From positions 1-64,000 of the forward strand of contig NZ_JAQZSG010000024.1 of NCBI RefSeq assembly GCF_028745515.1: 64,000 nucleotides of DNA. The letters run 5' to 3'. The stretch is from Paenibacillus thermotolerans. GTDB lineage: Bacteria > Bacillota > Bacilli > Paenibacillales > YIM-B00363. This document shows, in pieces, positions 19,569 through 28,130 of this stretch (the first letter of the stretch is position 1; the number at the start of each line of letters is the position of its first letter). The translations under genes and the position numbers were made by a program. The notes beneath the pieces are model-generated. The model was not told where the DNA came from. It saw nothing but the letters and a program-made list of their open reading frames with translations, and did no database searches.

Positions 19569-19602
19569 AAAAGGTCGCTGTAATTCAATGGCGTCCTTTT
19601 TC
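19569..19602 (+). terminator. Terminator after the small gene
   Basis: AAAAGGTCGC and GCGTCCTTTTT pair around an 11-nt loop with one internal mismatch, followed by T-rich sequence. It directly follows the stop at 19,559-19,561. Confidence 0.6.
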
Positions 19603-19622
19603 TTCACTTAGAAGATCCAAGT

Positions 19623-19661
19623 GTCAGAACGGCGAGTCGACACCGTTCTGACGCTTTTTAT
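19623..19661 (+). terminator. Strong Rho-independent terminator
   Basis: GTCAGAACGG (19,623-19,632) pairs with CCGTTCTGAC (19,643-19,652), followed by GCTTTTTAT. It isolates the parB/ger part of the element from the left part. Confidence 0.75.
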
Positions 19662-19740
19662 ATAGATGAACACCTCTGCCCGTAAAAAGGTGTGTCAAAC
19701 TATGTTTTCAGTGGCGCTGTATGCTGTCAGAAAATAGCGG

Positions 19741-19830
19741 GGTCTTAGGGGCGATGCCCCTAACATGCGAATTTGGATATCCAAATTCAGTGCTTGCTAC
19801 AACGTGAGACAGCCGTCTCACATTGCCTGT
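19741..19830 (-). other. oriT-like triple-hairpin element, inverted copy B
   Basis: The reverse complement matches the ICE copy at 33,610-33,696 with few mismatches over about 60 bp: GTTG-AGCAAGCACT, the 20-nt palindrome GAATTTGGATATCCAAATTC (19,769-19,788), TGTTAGGGGC...GCCCCTAA (19,745-19,763) and AGACCCC. The third hairpin near 19,804-19,821 (GTGAGAC/GTCTCAC) is compensated in both arms rather than conserved base by base, which supports selection for structure. It would let a relaxase of the ICE act on the integrated element. Confidence 0.7.
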
Positions 19831-19866
19831 AGATCACCTGCCGGGAAAAAAGGAGGAGCAAGTCCG

Positions 19867-20728
19867 ATGAACGAAACTGTTACGACAATTCCTATAGAAA
19901 AAGCTACACCCGTTCCCTGACAACCCCTATCAGGTTGCGGATAACGACGAGTTGCAGGCCATCGCGGAAAGCATTCGGGAGCATGGCGTGATCACGCCGC
20001 TTGTCGTGCGGCCCCGGGACGAAGGAGATTATGAAATCATATCTGGACACCGTCGTATAGCGACTTGTGAAAAGGCGGGGATCGCTGCGATCCCTGCCTT
20101 TATTCGTGAAATGGATCGAAACGCGGCGATTATCGCCCTGGTGGACAGCAATTTGCACCGCGAGCATGTATTGCCGTCCGAAAAAGCATGGGCCTATAAG
20201 ATGAAACTGGATGCTATCAAACGGCAAGGGCAGCGTAATGATTTGGCCGATATTGGAACTCCTGACCAACTTGGACAGAAGTCGCGGGAGCACGTTACCG
20301 TTGATGTTGGAACGAGTGCGACGCAGGTGCAACGCTATATCCGTTTGAGCGAGTTGATTCCGTCGCTTCTGGAAATGGTGGTCAGCGGCAAGGTGGCATT
20401 CAGTCCTGCCGTGGAGTTGTCCTATCCGACTGAAAAAGAACAGAAAGCCTTGCTGGATACGATGAGCAGCGAGGACCGTACTCCTTCCCTATCCCAAGCC
20501 CAGCGCATGAAAAAGCTGAGCGCGAACGGTCTGCTCGATATGGACGCGATTTTCAAAATCATGACCGAAGAAAAACCGAATCAACGGGAGCAAATCAAGC
20601 TGCAAATGGAAACCATCAAGGAGTATTTTCCAAAGGGCTATACGGCCCGCCAGATGGAGCAGACCATATTGAAGCTGCTGGAGGAATGGCGCAAAAAGCG
20701 GGAACAGAGCCGCGAGAACAGCCGCTGA
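19867..20728 (+). pseudogene. ParB-like protein, frameshifted near its start
   Basis: RBS AAGGAGGAGC precedes ATG 19867 (MNETVTTIPIEK). An extra G at 19,903 throws the frame into a stop at 19,918. Skipping it gives IEK-LHPFPDNPYQVADNDEL, the standard ParB start. The rest (ending 20,728, about 286 aa in all) has the ParB/Srx domain (ESIREHGVITPLVVRP... EIISGHRR) and a central HTH region (TSATQVQRYIRLSEL). A fragment from TTG 19952 could still be made. The role would be partition or transcription control of the element. A base-calling error is an alternative to real inactivation. Confidence 0.8.
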
Positions 20729-20863
20729 CTTTTTCCCGGATGGTATATGGGGGGAGGATCAGCGAAGCTGACGCCACTCACATTGTATATGTAATTAAAT
20801 GATTTCAACAACTACAGGATGAAAGGGAAGATGTCGCTTCCACTCAAGCGCAGACGGTCAGTG

Positions 20864-20910
20864 AGTGGGTCATTTTTAAATTGGCATTAGTGGGTCATTA
20901 TAAATCCGGC
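20864..20910 (+). repeat. Tandem 22-bp repeats resembling an IS21-type end
   Basis: AGTGGGTCATTTTTAAATTGGC and AGTGGGTCATTATAAATCCGGC lie 25 bp apart. Multiple terminal repeats with a TGGGTCA core are typical of IS21-family ends, but no istA/istB gene is present. Downstream, 20,916-21,149 holds an open stretch without start codon or recognisable product (ending KVCDWYEDG), probably debris. Confidence 0.4.
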
Positions 20911-21166
20911 CTTGACATACAGCTACAGTCTTAAAATTTTCCGTAAATCTATGTTCTCAACTTCGCCTCAAATGCTCACAGCAAGAAAAATGTAACCTAA
21001 ATTGGTTGGAACTGAAATCTCAATATGTATACCGAAGCATACTTAATGAGACAATGTGGAATAAAATCTGCGAAATTCTAATTCCCGAATCAAAACCGGA
21101 ACTTTCTCGAAAGGGAATATCTAAAGTGTGTGACTGGTATGAAGATGGTTAAGGAGGGAAAAGTAA

Positions 21167-21202
21167 ATGATGATGTTTCCATTTTCTGCTTACCAAGGTT
21201 AA
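21167..21202 (+). CDS. Possible 11-codon leader peptide before gerAB
   Basis: MMMFPFSAYQG-stop follows a strong RBS (AAGGAGG at 21,151-21,157). It ends 9 nt before the gerAB start, so it could couple ribosomes into the ger operon. No homologue can be judged at this length. Confidence 0.3.
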   Translation: MMMFPFSAYQG

Positions 21203-21211
21203 GGTGAACTA

Positions 21212-22279
21212 ATGCCGAAAATTTCACTTATTCAGATGTACATGATCATCATGCTTTCAGTCGGTCTGCTGAACCACGTCATCATCATACCGTTACTGCT
21301 AGGTGCGTCAGGGCGAGATTCCTGGCTTGTCGTGCTTCTTGTTTTAGCTGCTTCGCCAGTATGGGTGGGCGTTCTGAGCTATGTCCTAAAAAACATGAAT
21401 GGAATACTTATTAAGGATTGGTTAAAGCAGCATTTTGGAGTATTCTTCTCGGCAACCTTGATTGTTTTTTACAGTGTGCTTGTATGGCTTATGGGAACTA
21501 TTTCCTTGAAGGATACACTAACATGGACGATTGCAACATATATGCCTCAAGTTCCCATGCTTGTTCTCGCTTCAGCAACGCTTGTCGGATGCTTCTTCGC
21601 GGCATCTCAAGGACTTCGCACCATTGCGATATTAAGCGGTATTCTGCTGCCCTTTGTCGTTATTCTGGGCGACCTTGTCATGACGGCGAATTTTCAGTTT
21701 AAAGAGTACACCATGCTTTTTCCGCTGCTCGAAAATGGGACATCACCGCTTTGGAAAGGCGTTCCGTACGCCGCTGGAGGATTGCTGGAGTTGTCGCTAC
21801 TGACTTTGTTACAGCACAAGATGACGAAGAAGGCTGGCTTTAAAAGTCTAATGCTGATTTGCATGATATTATCCGGCCTAACCATCGGCCCTTTGATGGG
21901 TTCGATTGCCATGTACGGGCCACATGAAGCGGCTCACCAACGATATCCCGCTTTCGAACAATGGAGAATGGTTCGACTTGGCGAGTACGTCGAGCACGTC
22001 GATTTTTTCTCGATTTACCAGTGGTTGTCCGGTACATACATTCGAGTGTCCCTCTCCCTGTTCCTTCTGAGCGAATTGTGGAATTTGCAAAAATATAAGT
22101 GGCTGCCTATATTGCTTGGCGCATTATTCATGCTGGTTGCTGTTTTGATGCCAGTCAGCGATATGGTATTTCAAGACCTGCTTAGTCGATATTACTTCCC
22201 ATCGTTTTGTGTCTTTACCATCGGAATTATGCTCATATACGTATTCCGAATTTTCATTTCAACACGGAGGAGCAATTGA
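21212..22279 (+). CDS. gerAB: Germinant receptor subunit B (GerAB/amino-acid permease type)
   Basis: This 355-aa protein has ten predicted TM helices and belongs to the GerAB branch of the APC-like transporter superfamily. This subunit lies in the spore inner membrane and senses or passes the germinant. Conserved parts include LLNHVIIIPLLL, LSY-LKNMNG, ISLKDTLTWTI and DFFSIYQWLSG. RBS AAGGTGA. It is the first gene of a B-A-C operon. It is paralogous to the gene at 53,540-54,628 (more than half of residues appear identical by eye). AT-richer than the ICE genes around the element, so likely acquired cargo. Confidence 0.9.
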   Translation: MPKISLIQMYMIIMLSVGLLNHVIIIPLLLGASGRDSWLVVLLVLAASPVWVGVLSYVLKNMNGILIKDWLKQHFGVFFSATLIVFYSVLVWLMGTISLKDTLTWTIATYMPQVPMLVLASATLVGCFFAASQGLRTIAILSGILLPFVVILGDLVMTANFQFKEYTMLFPLLENGTSPLWKGVPYAAGGLLELSLLTLLQHKMTKKAGFKSLMLICMILSGLTIGPLMGSIAMYGPHEAAHQRYPAFEQWRMVRLGEYVEHVDFFSIYQWLSGTYIRVSLSLFLLSELWNLQKYKWLPILLGALFMLVAVLMPVSDMVFQDLLSRYYFPSFCVFTIGIMLIYVFRIFISTRRSN

Positions 22280-22281
22280 AG

Positions 22282-23808
22282 ATGATAAAACTTTTCAGCA
22301 AAAAAGGTGCAGTTGTTGCTTCGTTCTCGCCGCAAAAAAGAGCATCGGTTACACAACCGCTTCATGAACAAGCTCTTCTTCAAGAGTTCCAGATGTGCCG
22401 TGATGTCAAGCACCATGCTTACAAATTAAAAGCAGGGGACGAAAAGTCGAGGATCGTTTTACTGTTTTGCGATGGGTTATGCGACAGTCAGCAACTCATT
22501 CAGGATGTAGCGCTTCCTCACTTGACCCGTTTTTATGAAAATTACGGCTTTCAGAAGAACGAGGAAGTACTTGAGTCATGTCAATTACAACTTGAACATA
22601 TTTCCAACCATGAATGGGAGCAGAAATCCGAAACGGACATTTTTGAGGGGAAACTGCTTTTGTATATTCCGGCACTGACTTCATTGTTTTCACTCGACAT
22701 ATCGAAAAAACCGGCTCGTCAGCCCGAAGAATCCAATATTGAAAATTCAATCCGCGGGCCCAAAGACGGTTTTGTCGAAGAACTTGGAGTCAATGTTGCG
22801 TTAATTCGGAAACGAATCAAGTCAACAAGCATGGTTTACGAAACGAAAATCTTAGGTGCCCGGACGAAAACAATCGTTGCGATTTTGTATATGCAAGACA
22901 TCGTTGATCCCCAAATTGTCAGTGATATCAAGACGAGATTGGATGGTCTTCAAATTGACGGAGCATTCAGCGCCACTCAGCTAGAAGAATTAATGGAACC
23001 TACCAAAGCTTTGTTTCCTTTAATGGGATACACAGGAAGGCCGGATTTTGTCGTCAACTGTATGTTGAATGGACGTGTGGCGCTGATTGTGGATGGCACT
23101 CCGGCTGCTTTGATCGCTCCGGCCAATTTATTTCTGCTCCTGAAAACACCCGAGGATATTCACTTTACGGCGTTGTCTGCTACGTTTGGGCAATCGCTTC
23201 GTCTGCTGGGCTTGTCCGTTTCACTCATGCTGCCCGGTTTCTGGGTTGCCATACTTGCATTTCATCAAGATCAACTGCCGTATTACCTTCTTGCCACACT
23301 CGGCATTAACCGATTAGGTATACCTCTTGGCGTGGCAGGGGAAATGTTGCTCGCGCTCATCTTTTTGGAAATATTGCGGGAAGCCGGCGTTCGGTTGCCT
23401 TCTGCGGTAGGTTCTACGGTTACGGTAGTAGGAGGACTTATTCTGGGGGATGCGGCCATCCGCGCAGGCTTTTTGTCCCCCGGCATTGTTGTTCTGGGAG
23501 CCATTACGCAAGTATTCGGTTCGACTTTGTCCAGCCAGTCGCTGGCCGGAACCATCAGTATATTGCGTTTCTTCATATTCGCCTTGTCTGCCATCCTTGG
23601 GATTTATGGTTTTTTGCTAGCTTTGTTTATCGTGACCACTCATTTGGCCTCATTACGTTCATGCGGATTGCCTTACCTGGCTCCGCTTTCGCCTCCCTAT
23701 AAAGATTTCGCCAATGCTTTGTTCCGATTGCCTTGGAAATGGCGGAAGACACGGCCTGACATGTTAAATACTCAAGATCCAACACGCCAAGGGGAGGGAC
23801 AGCAATGA
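22282..23808 (+). CDS. gerAA: Germinant receptor subunit A
   Basis: This 508-aa protein starts at ATG 22282 behind CGGAGGAGC, 2 nt after gerAB stops. The N-terminal half is hydrophilic, with the conserved KPARQPEESN-E-S-RGPKDGFVEEL segment of GerA proteins. The C-terminal half contains TM helices (about 285-480), including LLALIFLEILREAGVRLP and TVVGGLILGDAAIRAG. GerAA forms the core of the receptor in the inner spore membrane. It overlaps gerAC by 4 nt (ATGA). Confidence 0.93.
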   Translation: MIKLFSKKGAVVASFSPQKRASVTQPLHEQALLQEFQMCRDVKHHAYKLKAGDEKSRIVLLFCDGLCDSQQLIQDVALPHLTRFYENYGFQKNEEVLESCQLQLEHISNHEWEQKSETDIFEGKLLLYIPALTSLFSLDISKKPARQPEESNIENSIRGPKDGFVEELGVNVALIRKRIKSTSMVYETKILGARTKTIVAILYMQDIVDPQIVSDIKTRLDGLQIDGAFSATQLEELMEPTKALFPLMGYTGRPDFVVNCMLNGRVALIVDGTPAALIAPANLFLLLKTPEDIHFTALSATFGQSLRLLGLSVSLMLPGFWVAILAFHQDQLPYYLLATLGINRLGIPLGVAGEMLLALIFLEILREAGVRLPSAVGSTVTVVGGLILGDAAIRAGFLSPGIVVLGAITQVFGSTLSSQSLAGTISILRFFIFALSAILGIYGFLLALFIVTTHLASLRSCGLPYLAPLSPPYKDFANALFRLPWKWRKTRPDMLNTQDPTRQGEGQQ

Positions 23809-24950
23809 ACGTATACAAATGTACTGTTCTCCTTTTACTTCCCTTCATTCTCACCGGATGTTGGAGCAAGTATGAATTGCAAAACATGAACTATGCGACT
23901 GCCGTCGGAGTAGACTATGCGGATGGTCAATACACCATTTATGCCCAACTGCTTGATTTCTCGACAGTAGCAAAATTGGAAGGACAACAGAAGGCAGAAC
24001 AGCCTCCGGTCTGGGTCGGTATTGGAAAAGGTATCTCTTTTACAGAAGCAGCAAATGACCTCTACAGCACATCGCAACAGAGGTTAAACTGGGGACAGAT
24101 TTCTGCAATCCTATTCAGCGAAAGGTTATTGAAGGAACGAAAAGTCGGCGATGTGTTGGAATTGATTAATCGATATCGCGAGATCAGGTACTTGGCCTGG
24201 GTGTTCAGCACGCGAGACCCTCTCGATGAGATTTTAATGGCGACACCCTTTTACAGATTGTCTCCAAAGGCTTCGATTCTCCATAACCCCGAGCAGAATT
24301 ATCGGCAGCGTTCGATCCTCGCTCCGATCCGCTTGCAAAAGTTTGTAATGGATTCAAACGAAAAGGAGAAGACAAGCTACATCCCAGAGTTATCTATTCG
24401 AAAGGGCCAATGGAAGGAAAATCAAAAACCGCACGAGCTGCTTAGATATTCTGGCATACAGATATGTGACAAAGGCAGCTATTACGCACGCATGAGCCTC
24501 GAAGAAATAAAAGGATTGCCGTGGCTGAATAAACACACAATCCGACTGCCCGTTGATTTGCTTTCCGAAAACAAGCTTCTTGCGGTTCTCGTCGCAGAGA
24601 AACCCGAATATGACGTCATGCCAAGCGTTAAATACGACAAGGCGTATTTCGATATATCCATCAAGGTGAAGGCCGGAGTGAATGAGATACATGCTGACGT
24701 TACAGAACAAGTACTCAAGCGAATGGCTCAAGAAGAAATTGAGCGTCAAATTAGGCAAACCTTTCAAGCTTCGTATGAGGAGAACATCGATATCTACAAT
24801 CTAGGCGAGTCACTATATCGCAAAAATCCGCATGCGTGGAAACGAATTGCATCTGGAAAACAGCATATCGTGCTGAACAAAGACTCGTTACAAAATATCA
24901 AAGTTACCGTACAAATAGTGTACCCTGGCAGGTATAAATTATCATCCTAA
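23805..24950 (+). CDS. gerAC: Germinant receptor lipoprotein subunit C
   Basis: This 381-aa lipoprotein has signal peptide MNVYKCTVLLLLPFILTGC with lipobox LTGC (Cys at about residue 19). The conserved start WSKYELQNMNYATAVGVDY and three-domain length are typical of GerAC. It is anchored to the outer face of the inner spore membrane. RBS GGGGAGGGACAGCA. It is the last gene of the operon; about 120 bp remain to attR. All three subunits look intact. Confidence 0.92.
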   Translation: MNVYKCTVLLLLPFILTGCWSKYELQNMNYATAVGVDYADGQYTIYAQLLDFSTVAKLEGQQKAEQPPVWVGIGKGISFTEAANDLYSTSQQRLNWGQISAILFSERLLKERKVGDVLELINRYREIRYLAWVFSTRDPLDEILMATPFYRLSPKASILHNPEQNYRQRSILAPIRLQKFVMDSNEKEKTSYIPELSIRKGQWKENQKPHELLRYSGIQICDKGSYYARMSLEEIKGLPWLNKHTIRLPVDLLSENKLLAVLVAEKPEYDVMPSVKYDKAYFDISIKVKAGVNEIHADVTEQVLKRMAQEEIERQIRQTFQASYEENIDIYNLGESLYRKNPHAWKRIASGKQHIVLNKDSLQNIKVTVQIVYPGRYKLSS

Positions 24951-25073
24951 TATTTGGTTGTGATTTACTTTGCGGGTGGTGTCAGCTACTCTGGTACCGC
25001 CCCTTTATGGGACAGTGGATTTGAGCGACCCATGCCCATTTCATATGAGTAATAACCTCCTTGACAAACTGCA

Positions 25074-25081
25074 CCGGAAGG
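25074..25081 (+). repeat. attR core CCGGAAGG
   Basis: Right copy of the 8-bp direct repeat. Element side TTGACAAACTGCA, helicase side AACGGGCTATCGG. In-frame codons resume here as P-E-G-T-G-Y-R-A. Confidence 0.8.
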
Positions 25082-26699
25082 AACGGGCTATCGGGCGAAA
25101 ACCCGGTTTGCCCGTTTTTACAATTTGCCGGAACTGATGAATATGTTCAAGGAAGTGGCGGACATCCAGACGGCGGACATGCTCCAGCTTCCGGTTCCGA
25201 AAGCCCATTTCCACAACGTCGCGGTGCCGCCGAGCGACTTTCAGCGGGAAATGGTCGCGGATCTCGCCCGCCGCGCCGAACGGGTGCGGGCGAAAGAAGT
25301 GGAGCCGCACGAGGACAATATGCTGACGATCACCAACGACGGACGCAAACTCGCGCTCGATCAAAGGCTGGCGAATCAGATGCTTCCCGACGACGAAGGC
25401 AGCAAAGTGAGCGTTTGTGCGGACAACGTTTACCGGTATTGGGCGGAACATCAGGAGCAGCGTTTGACCCAGTTGGTGTTCTGCGATCTATCCATCCCCA
25501 AACAGGATGGCTCCTTCAACGTCTACGACGAGCTGCGGCGCAAGCTGATGGAAAAAGGTGTTCCTGCTGACGAAATCGCCTATATTCACGATGCCAATAC
25601 CGAGGTCAAGAAAAAGGAACTGTTCGCCAAAGTACGCAGCGGACAGGTTCGGATACTGCTCGGATCGACGTTCAAGATGGGGGCGGGCACGAACGTGCAA
25701 ACGAAGCTGATTGCCCTTCACGACCTTGACTGCCCTTGGCGTCCGCGCGACCTGGAGCAGCGCAGCGGGCGCATTATCCGGCAAGGCAACCAGAACAGCG
25801 AGGTGCATATTTTTCGCTATGTGACGGAGAACACGTTCGACGCGTACCTTTATCAGACATTGGAGAACAAGCAGCGCTTCATTTCGCAGATCATGACCAG
25901 CAAGTCTCCGGTTCGTTCCGCCGAGGATATCGACGAGACGGCGCTCTCCTATGCCGAGGTGAAGGCGCTGGCGACCGGCAACCCGTACATCAAGGAGAAA
26001 ATGGACCTGGATATCCAGGTATCCAAACTCAAGCTGCTCAAAGCGAACCACTTGAGCCAACGTTATGCACTGGAAGATCGTCTGCTCAAGCTGCTGCCGC
26101 AACAGATCAAGTCCACCGAAGAACGAATTGCCGGCTATGAACAGGACGTTGCTTTGTATACACGTTCTCTGTCATCCGAGGCGGATGGGACAGAGAAATT
26201 TCCCGGCATGACGGTCAAGGATTTCACCTATACGGAGAGGGCGGCAGCGGGCGCGGCTTTGCTGGACGCTTGCAAAGGAATGAGATCGCCCGATCCGCAG
26301 GAATTCGGCAGCTACCGGGGATTTTCCTTGTGGCTGTCCTTTGACAGCTTCCATAAGGAGTATAAGGTCACGCTTCGCGGCGCGCTCGGTCATACAGTGA
26401 CGCTCGGAGCGGATGCAGGCGGTAACATAAGCCGCATCAACAATGCCTTGTCCGACTTGCCTGCGAAGCTGGAGCATGCCCGCGAGCAGCTTGCCACTTT
26501 GCGTCTGCAAATGGAAACGGCGAAGGAACAAATCGCGACTCCATTTGAGAAGGAGCAGGAGCTGCAAACGAAAGCGGCGCGTCTTGCGGAACTGAATGCG
26601 CTGCTCAACATGGACAAACGGGAAAACGAAGCCGTGGACAGCGTGCCGGACGAAGAACCGGAAGCGCCGGAACGGCGGGTGGTGGGCCGTGAGCGATAA
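25082..26699 (+). pseudogene. ICE SNF2 helicase-methylase, C-terminal part separated by the integrated element
   Basis: Continuation of the gene that begins at 10,012, same frame after excision. About 538 residues: a linker (NLPELMNMFKEVADIQTADML), then helicase domain 2 with motif V (STFKMGAGTNVQTKL) and motif VI (EQRSGRIIRQGNQN), and a C-terminal coiled-coil tail. With no promoter or good RBS next to attR, it is probably not expressed now, though TTG 25125 could start translation at low level. Its intact sequence argues that the insertion is recent or that excised copies are regularly under selection. Confidence 0.88.
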
Positions 26700-27103
26700 C
26701 GGGTTGACACCATCGTTCCTCTTCTTGCTTCCTTTATAGTGGAAGCAGGAAGGGGACGTATTTGGAAACCGACGTATTTATCGCGAATGGAGGCCGTATT
26801 CGACCAGATTGAAAGCGCTAGCGAGGAGATATACGTACGATTGTTCCGGCAGTAAAATCGTCTCCGCAATATTCCGATAATGGCGAGTTGGGGGTTGCAC
26901 CATCAACCGATGACATCAACATTACTACTCTGGAGCTCCATTGGTGAGGATGCTGGATGTAACTTGGTTCAAGGAACTGTTGGAGATGGAGAGTTAAGAA
27001 TCTGGAAAGTAAAACTGTAAACATAGAAGAGTTCCAATAATTACTTGAGATACCCCTCCTGTCGCTGTAACATCGGTACATTCTGAATGAAAGGAGGGTA
27101 AAT
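26700..27103. other. Intergenic stretch between helicase and AT-rich cargo
   Basis: No convincing gene. It holds TTGACA at 26,703 and an imperfect hairpin (CTTCCTTTATAGTGGAAGCAGGAAG). Two very short frames (26,787-26,858, starting MEAVFDQIESASEE; and 26,950-26,997) are too short to call. It is the switch from GC-rich ICE DNA to AT-rich DNA. Confidence 0.4.
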
Positions 27104-27382
27104 ATGCATCATATAGGTCCAGAATGGTTAAGACCAGCTTTTGATCAACGCTTTATTGAAGTTGCTAAGGAAGCTGGAAGTCAAATGGAGGTTGAACAAT
27201 TCCGATTTAGGCAGAACGAAATAGAAAAGTTGCTGAAGGATGAATTATCACAAGCCCATTTGGATCTTCTTCTCGAGTTGGAAGACATTCTTAACCATCG
27301 GTGTACACTTGAAAAAGAGTGGGTATATTTTGCTGGTCTAAAGGATGGAATGCAATTATTGCGGAGATTCAGTAACATCTAA
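27104..27382 (+). CDS. Small helical protein, paralogue-like to those at 19,247 and 41,260
   Basis: This 92-aa protein has a strong RBS (AAAGGAGGG, 6 nt before ATG). The C-terminal segment EKEWVYFAGLKDGMQLLRRF matches NEWIYLQGMRDGAQLVFAL of the protein at 41,260, placing both in one family of small accessory proteins found near XRE genes on mobile elements (DUF6809-like, tentative). It converges with the XRE gene at 27,517. Confidence 0.6.
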   Translation: MHHIGPEWLRPAFDQRFIEVAKEAGSQMEVEQFRFRQNEIEKLLKDELSQAHLDLLLELEDILNHRCTLEKEWVYFAGLKDGMQLLRRFSNI

Positions 27383-27405
27383 GTCGATCTACCGGTATAA
27401 GTAAG

Positions 27406-27452
27406 AAAATCGCATTGTCGGGGTATCAATTCCCTACAATGCGATTTTTTTA
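27406..27452 (+). terminator. Bidirectional terminator
   Basis: AAAATCGCATTGT (27,406-27,418) and ACAATGCGATTTTTTT (27,436-27,451) form a 12-13-bp stem with A- and T-runs. It lies between convergent genes. Confidence 0.85.
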
Positions 27453-27516
27453 CTAAGGAACACAGGGGGCGGAGTTTCGATCTTCTTGTTGTACTCAAAT
27501 GCGTTTTTTATTGCTG

Positions 27517-27756
27517 TTATGATTCATTCTTATTTTCGCATTCAAGCTCGACAAGTTGAATTATCACGGAAGCTTTAATGTTTAGAGCTTTTGACAAGGC
27601 AAATAAAGTGGAAATGGTCGGCTGATGAATACCTCTTTCCAACATTGAGATGTAAGTTCGATCAAGATTACTTCTAAAGGCAAGTTCCTCTTGGCTCAAC
27701 TTATTATTAATCCTCAACGTTTTCAGAATTTTAGCAAACGATAGTTCAATTTTCAT
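27517..27756 (-). CDS. XRE-family HTH regulator
   Basis: This 79-aa protein has HTH helices KLSQEELAFRSNLDRTYISMLERGIHQPTISTLFALSKAL. RBS AGGGGGGC on the minus strand, 6 nt before ATG. The palindrome GAGTATACTC lies 55 nt upstream (27,811-27,820) and recurs in altered form upstream of the XRE genes at 40,544 and 49,802, suggesting a shared operator type. The target may be the divergent c-di-GMP operon beginning beyond 28,000 or its own promoter. Confidence 0.85.
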   Translation of the reverse strand: MKIELSFAKILKTLRINNKLSQEELAFRSNLDRTYISMLERGIHQPTISTLFALSKALNIKASVIIQLVELECENKNES

Positions 27757-27994
27757 AGTTGCCCCCCTTTAAAGCTTTATCTTTAGTTAGTATGGGGGAG
27801 GATTACTACGGAGTATACTCTACAAAATGGGTTTATTTAGCTGAATATCTGTAGTAATATTGAACCATACAAATATTACGTCGATTCTTGTCGTTTTTAT
27901 GTTAGGTGATGTTAAAACTATACTTAGATTTTGACAAATTTTTGATCTGTTTTCGTTTTGTAAATATAAAAGCTAACTTTAGAGTTCTCATAAA

Positions 27995-28080
27995 CGAAAC
28001 GGAAACCCTATTGAAAAGAAGGGGGTGAAATTTTGGGACTAGGGAAGACAATTCTACGGTAGCAAAGTTACCGAAGGTGA
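27995..28080 (+). ncRNA. Divergent GEMM-I-like (c-di-GMP riboswitch-like) leader
   Basis: The run ACGGAAACCCTATTGAAAAG-AAGGGGG... CGGTAGCAAAG-TTACCGAAGG aligns along its length with the clear GEMM-I element on the minus strand at 49,434-49,512 (ACGGCAAACCCATTGAAAAA... TGGTAGCTGGGTTGCCGAAA). It keeps the GAAA tetraloop hairpin and the TTACCGAAGG tail. The canonical GACGCAAAGCC segment is altered to GGGTGAAAT and one C is missing from GGCAAACC. It leads the CheY-FapA-HD-GYP operon. No terminator follows; CCTC (28,087-28,090) could pair with GAGG of the RBS (28,120-28,123), so translational control is possible. Confidence 0.45.
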
Positions 28081-28130
28081 GTTGAGCCTCTAAAACATTA
28101 CTTTCTTGATTTTCTATTGGAGGGATGCCT

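Larger units (their letters stand above)
15667..25081 (+). mobile_element. Integrated element with TnpX-type serine recombinase and gerBAC cargo, inside the ICE helicase gene
   Basis: The ends are defined by the host gene: codons ...L-A-P-E-G stop making sense after CCGGAAGG at 15,667-15,674 and resume at an identical CCGGAAGG at 25,074-25,081 as P-E-G-T-G-Y-R-A. Removing 9,407 bp restores a 2,426-codon frame. The element encodes TnpW, a large serine recombinase, an XRE repressor, a small TM protein, a small conserved ICE-type protein, a ParB-like protein (frameshifted) and a full germinant-receptor operon. It also holds two oriT-like triple hairpins. TnpX/TndX recombinases cut at a GA dinucleotide, and CCGGAAGG contains one GA. 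There is no relaxase of its own, so it is best viewed as an integrative mobilisable element. Confidence 0.88.

Noticed and set aside
19897-19903. Programmed frameshift in the parB-like gene (GAAAAAG run)
   Set aside because: A -1 slip on this run leads to the wrong frame; a +1 step is needed, so a simple one-base insertion fits better.
20864-20910. Intact IS21 insertion
   Set aside because: Only end-like tandem repeats are present; no istA or istB genes lie on either side.
15667-25081. CRISPR array or phage lysogeny region in the integrated element
   Set aside because: No regularly spaced repeats with unique spacers, and no phage structural genes; the repeats found are oriT-like hairpins and operators.
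26787-26858. Short frame MEAVFDQIESASEE...
   Set aside because: Only 23 codons, no good RBS, no recognisable relative.
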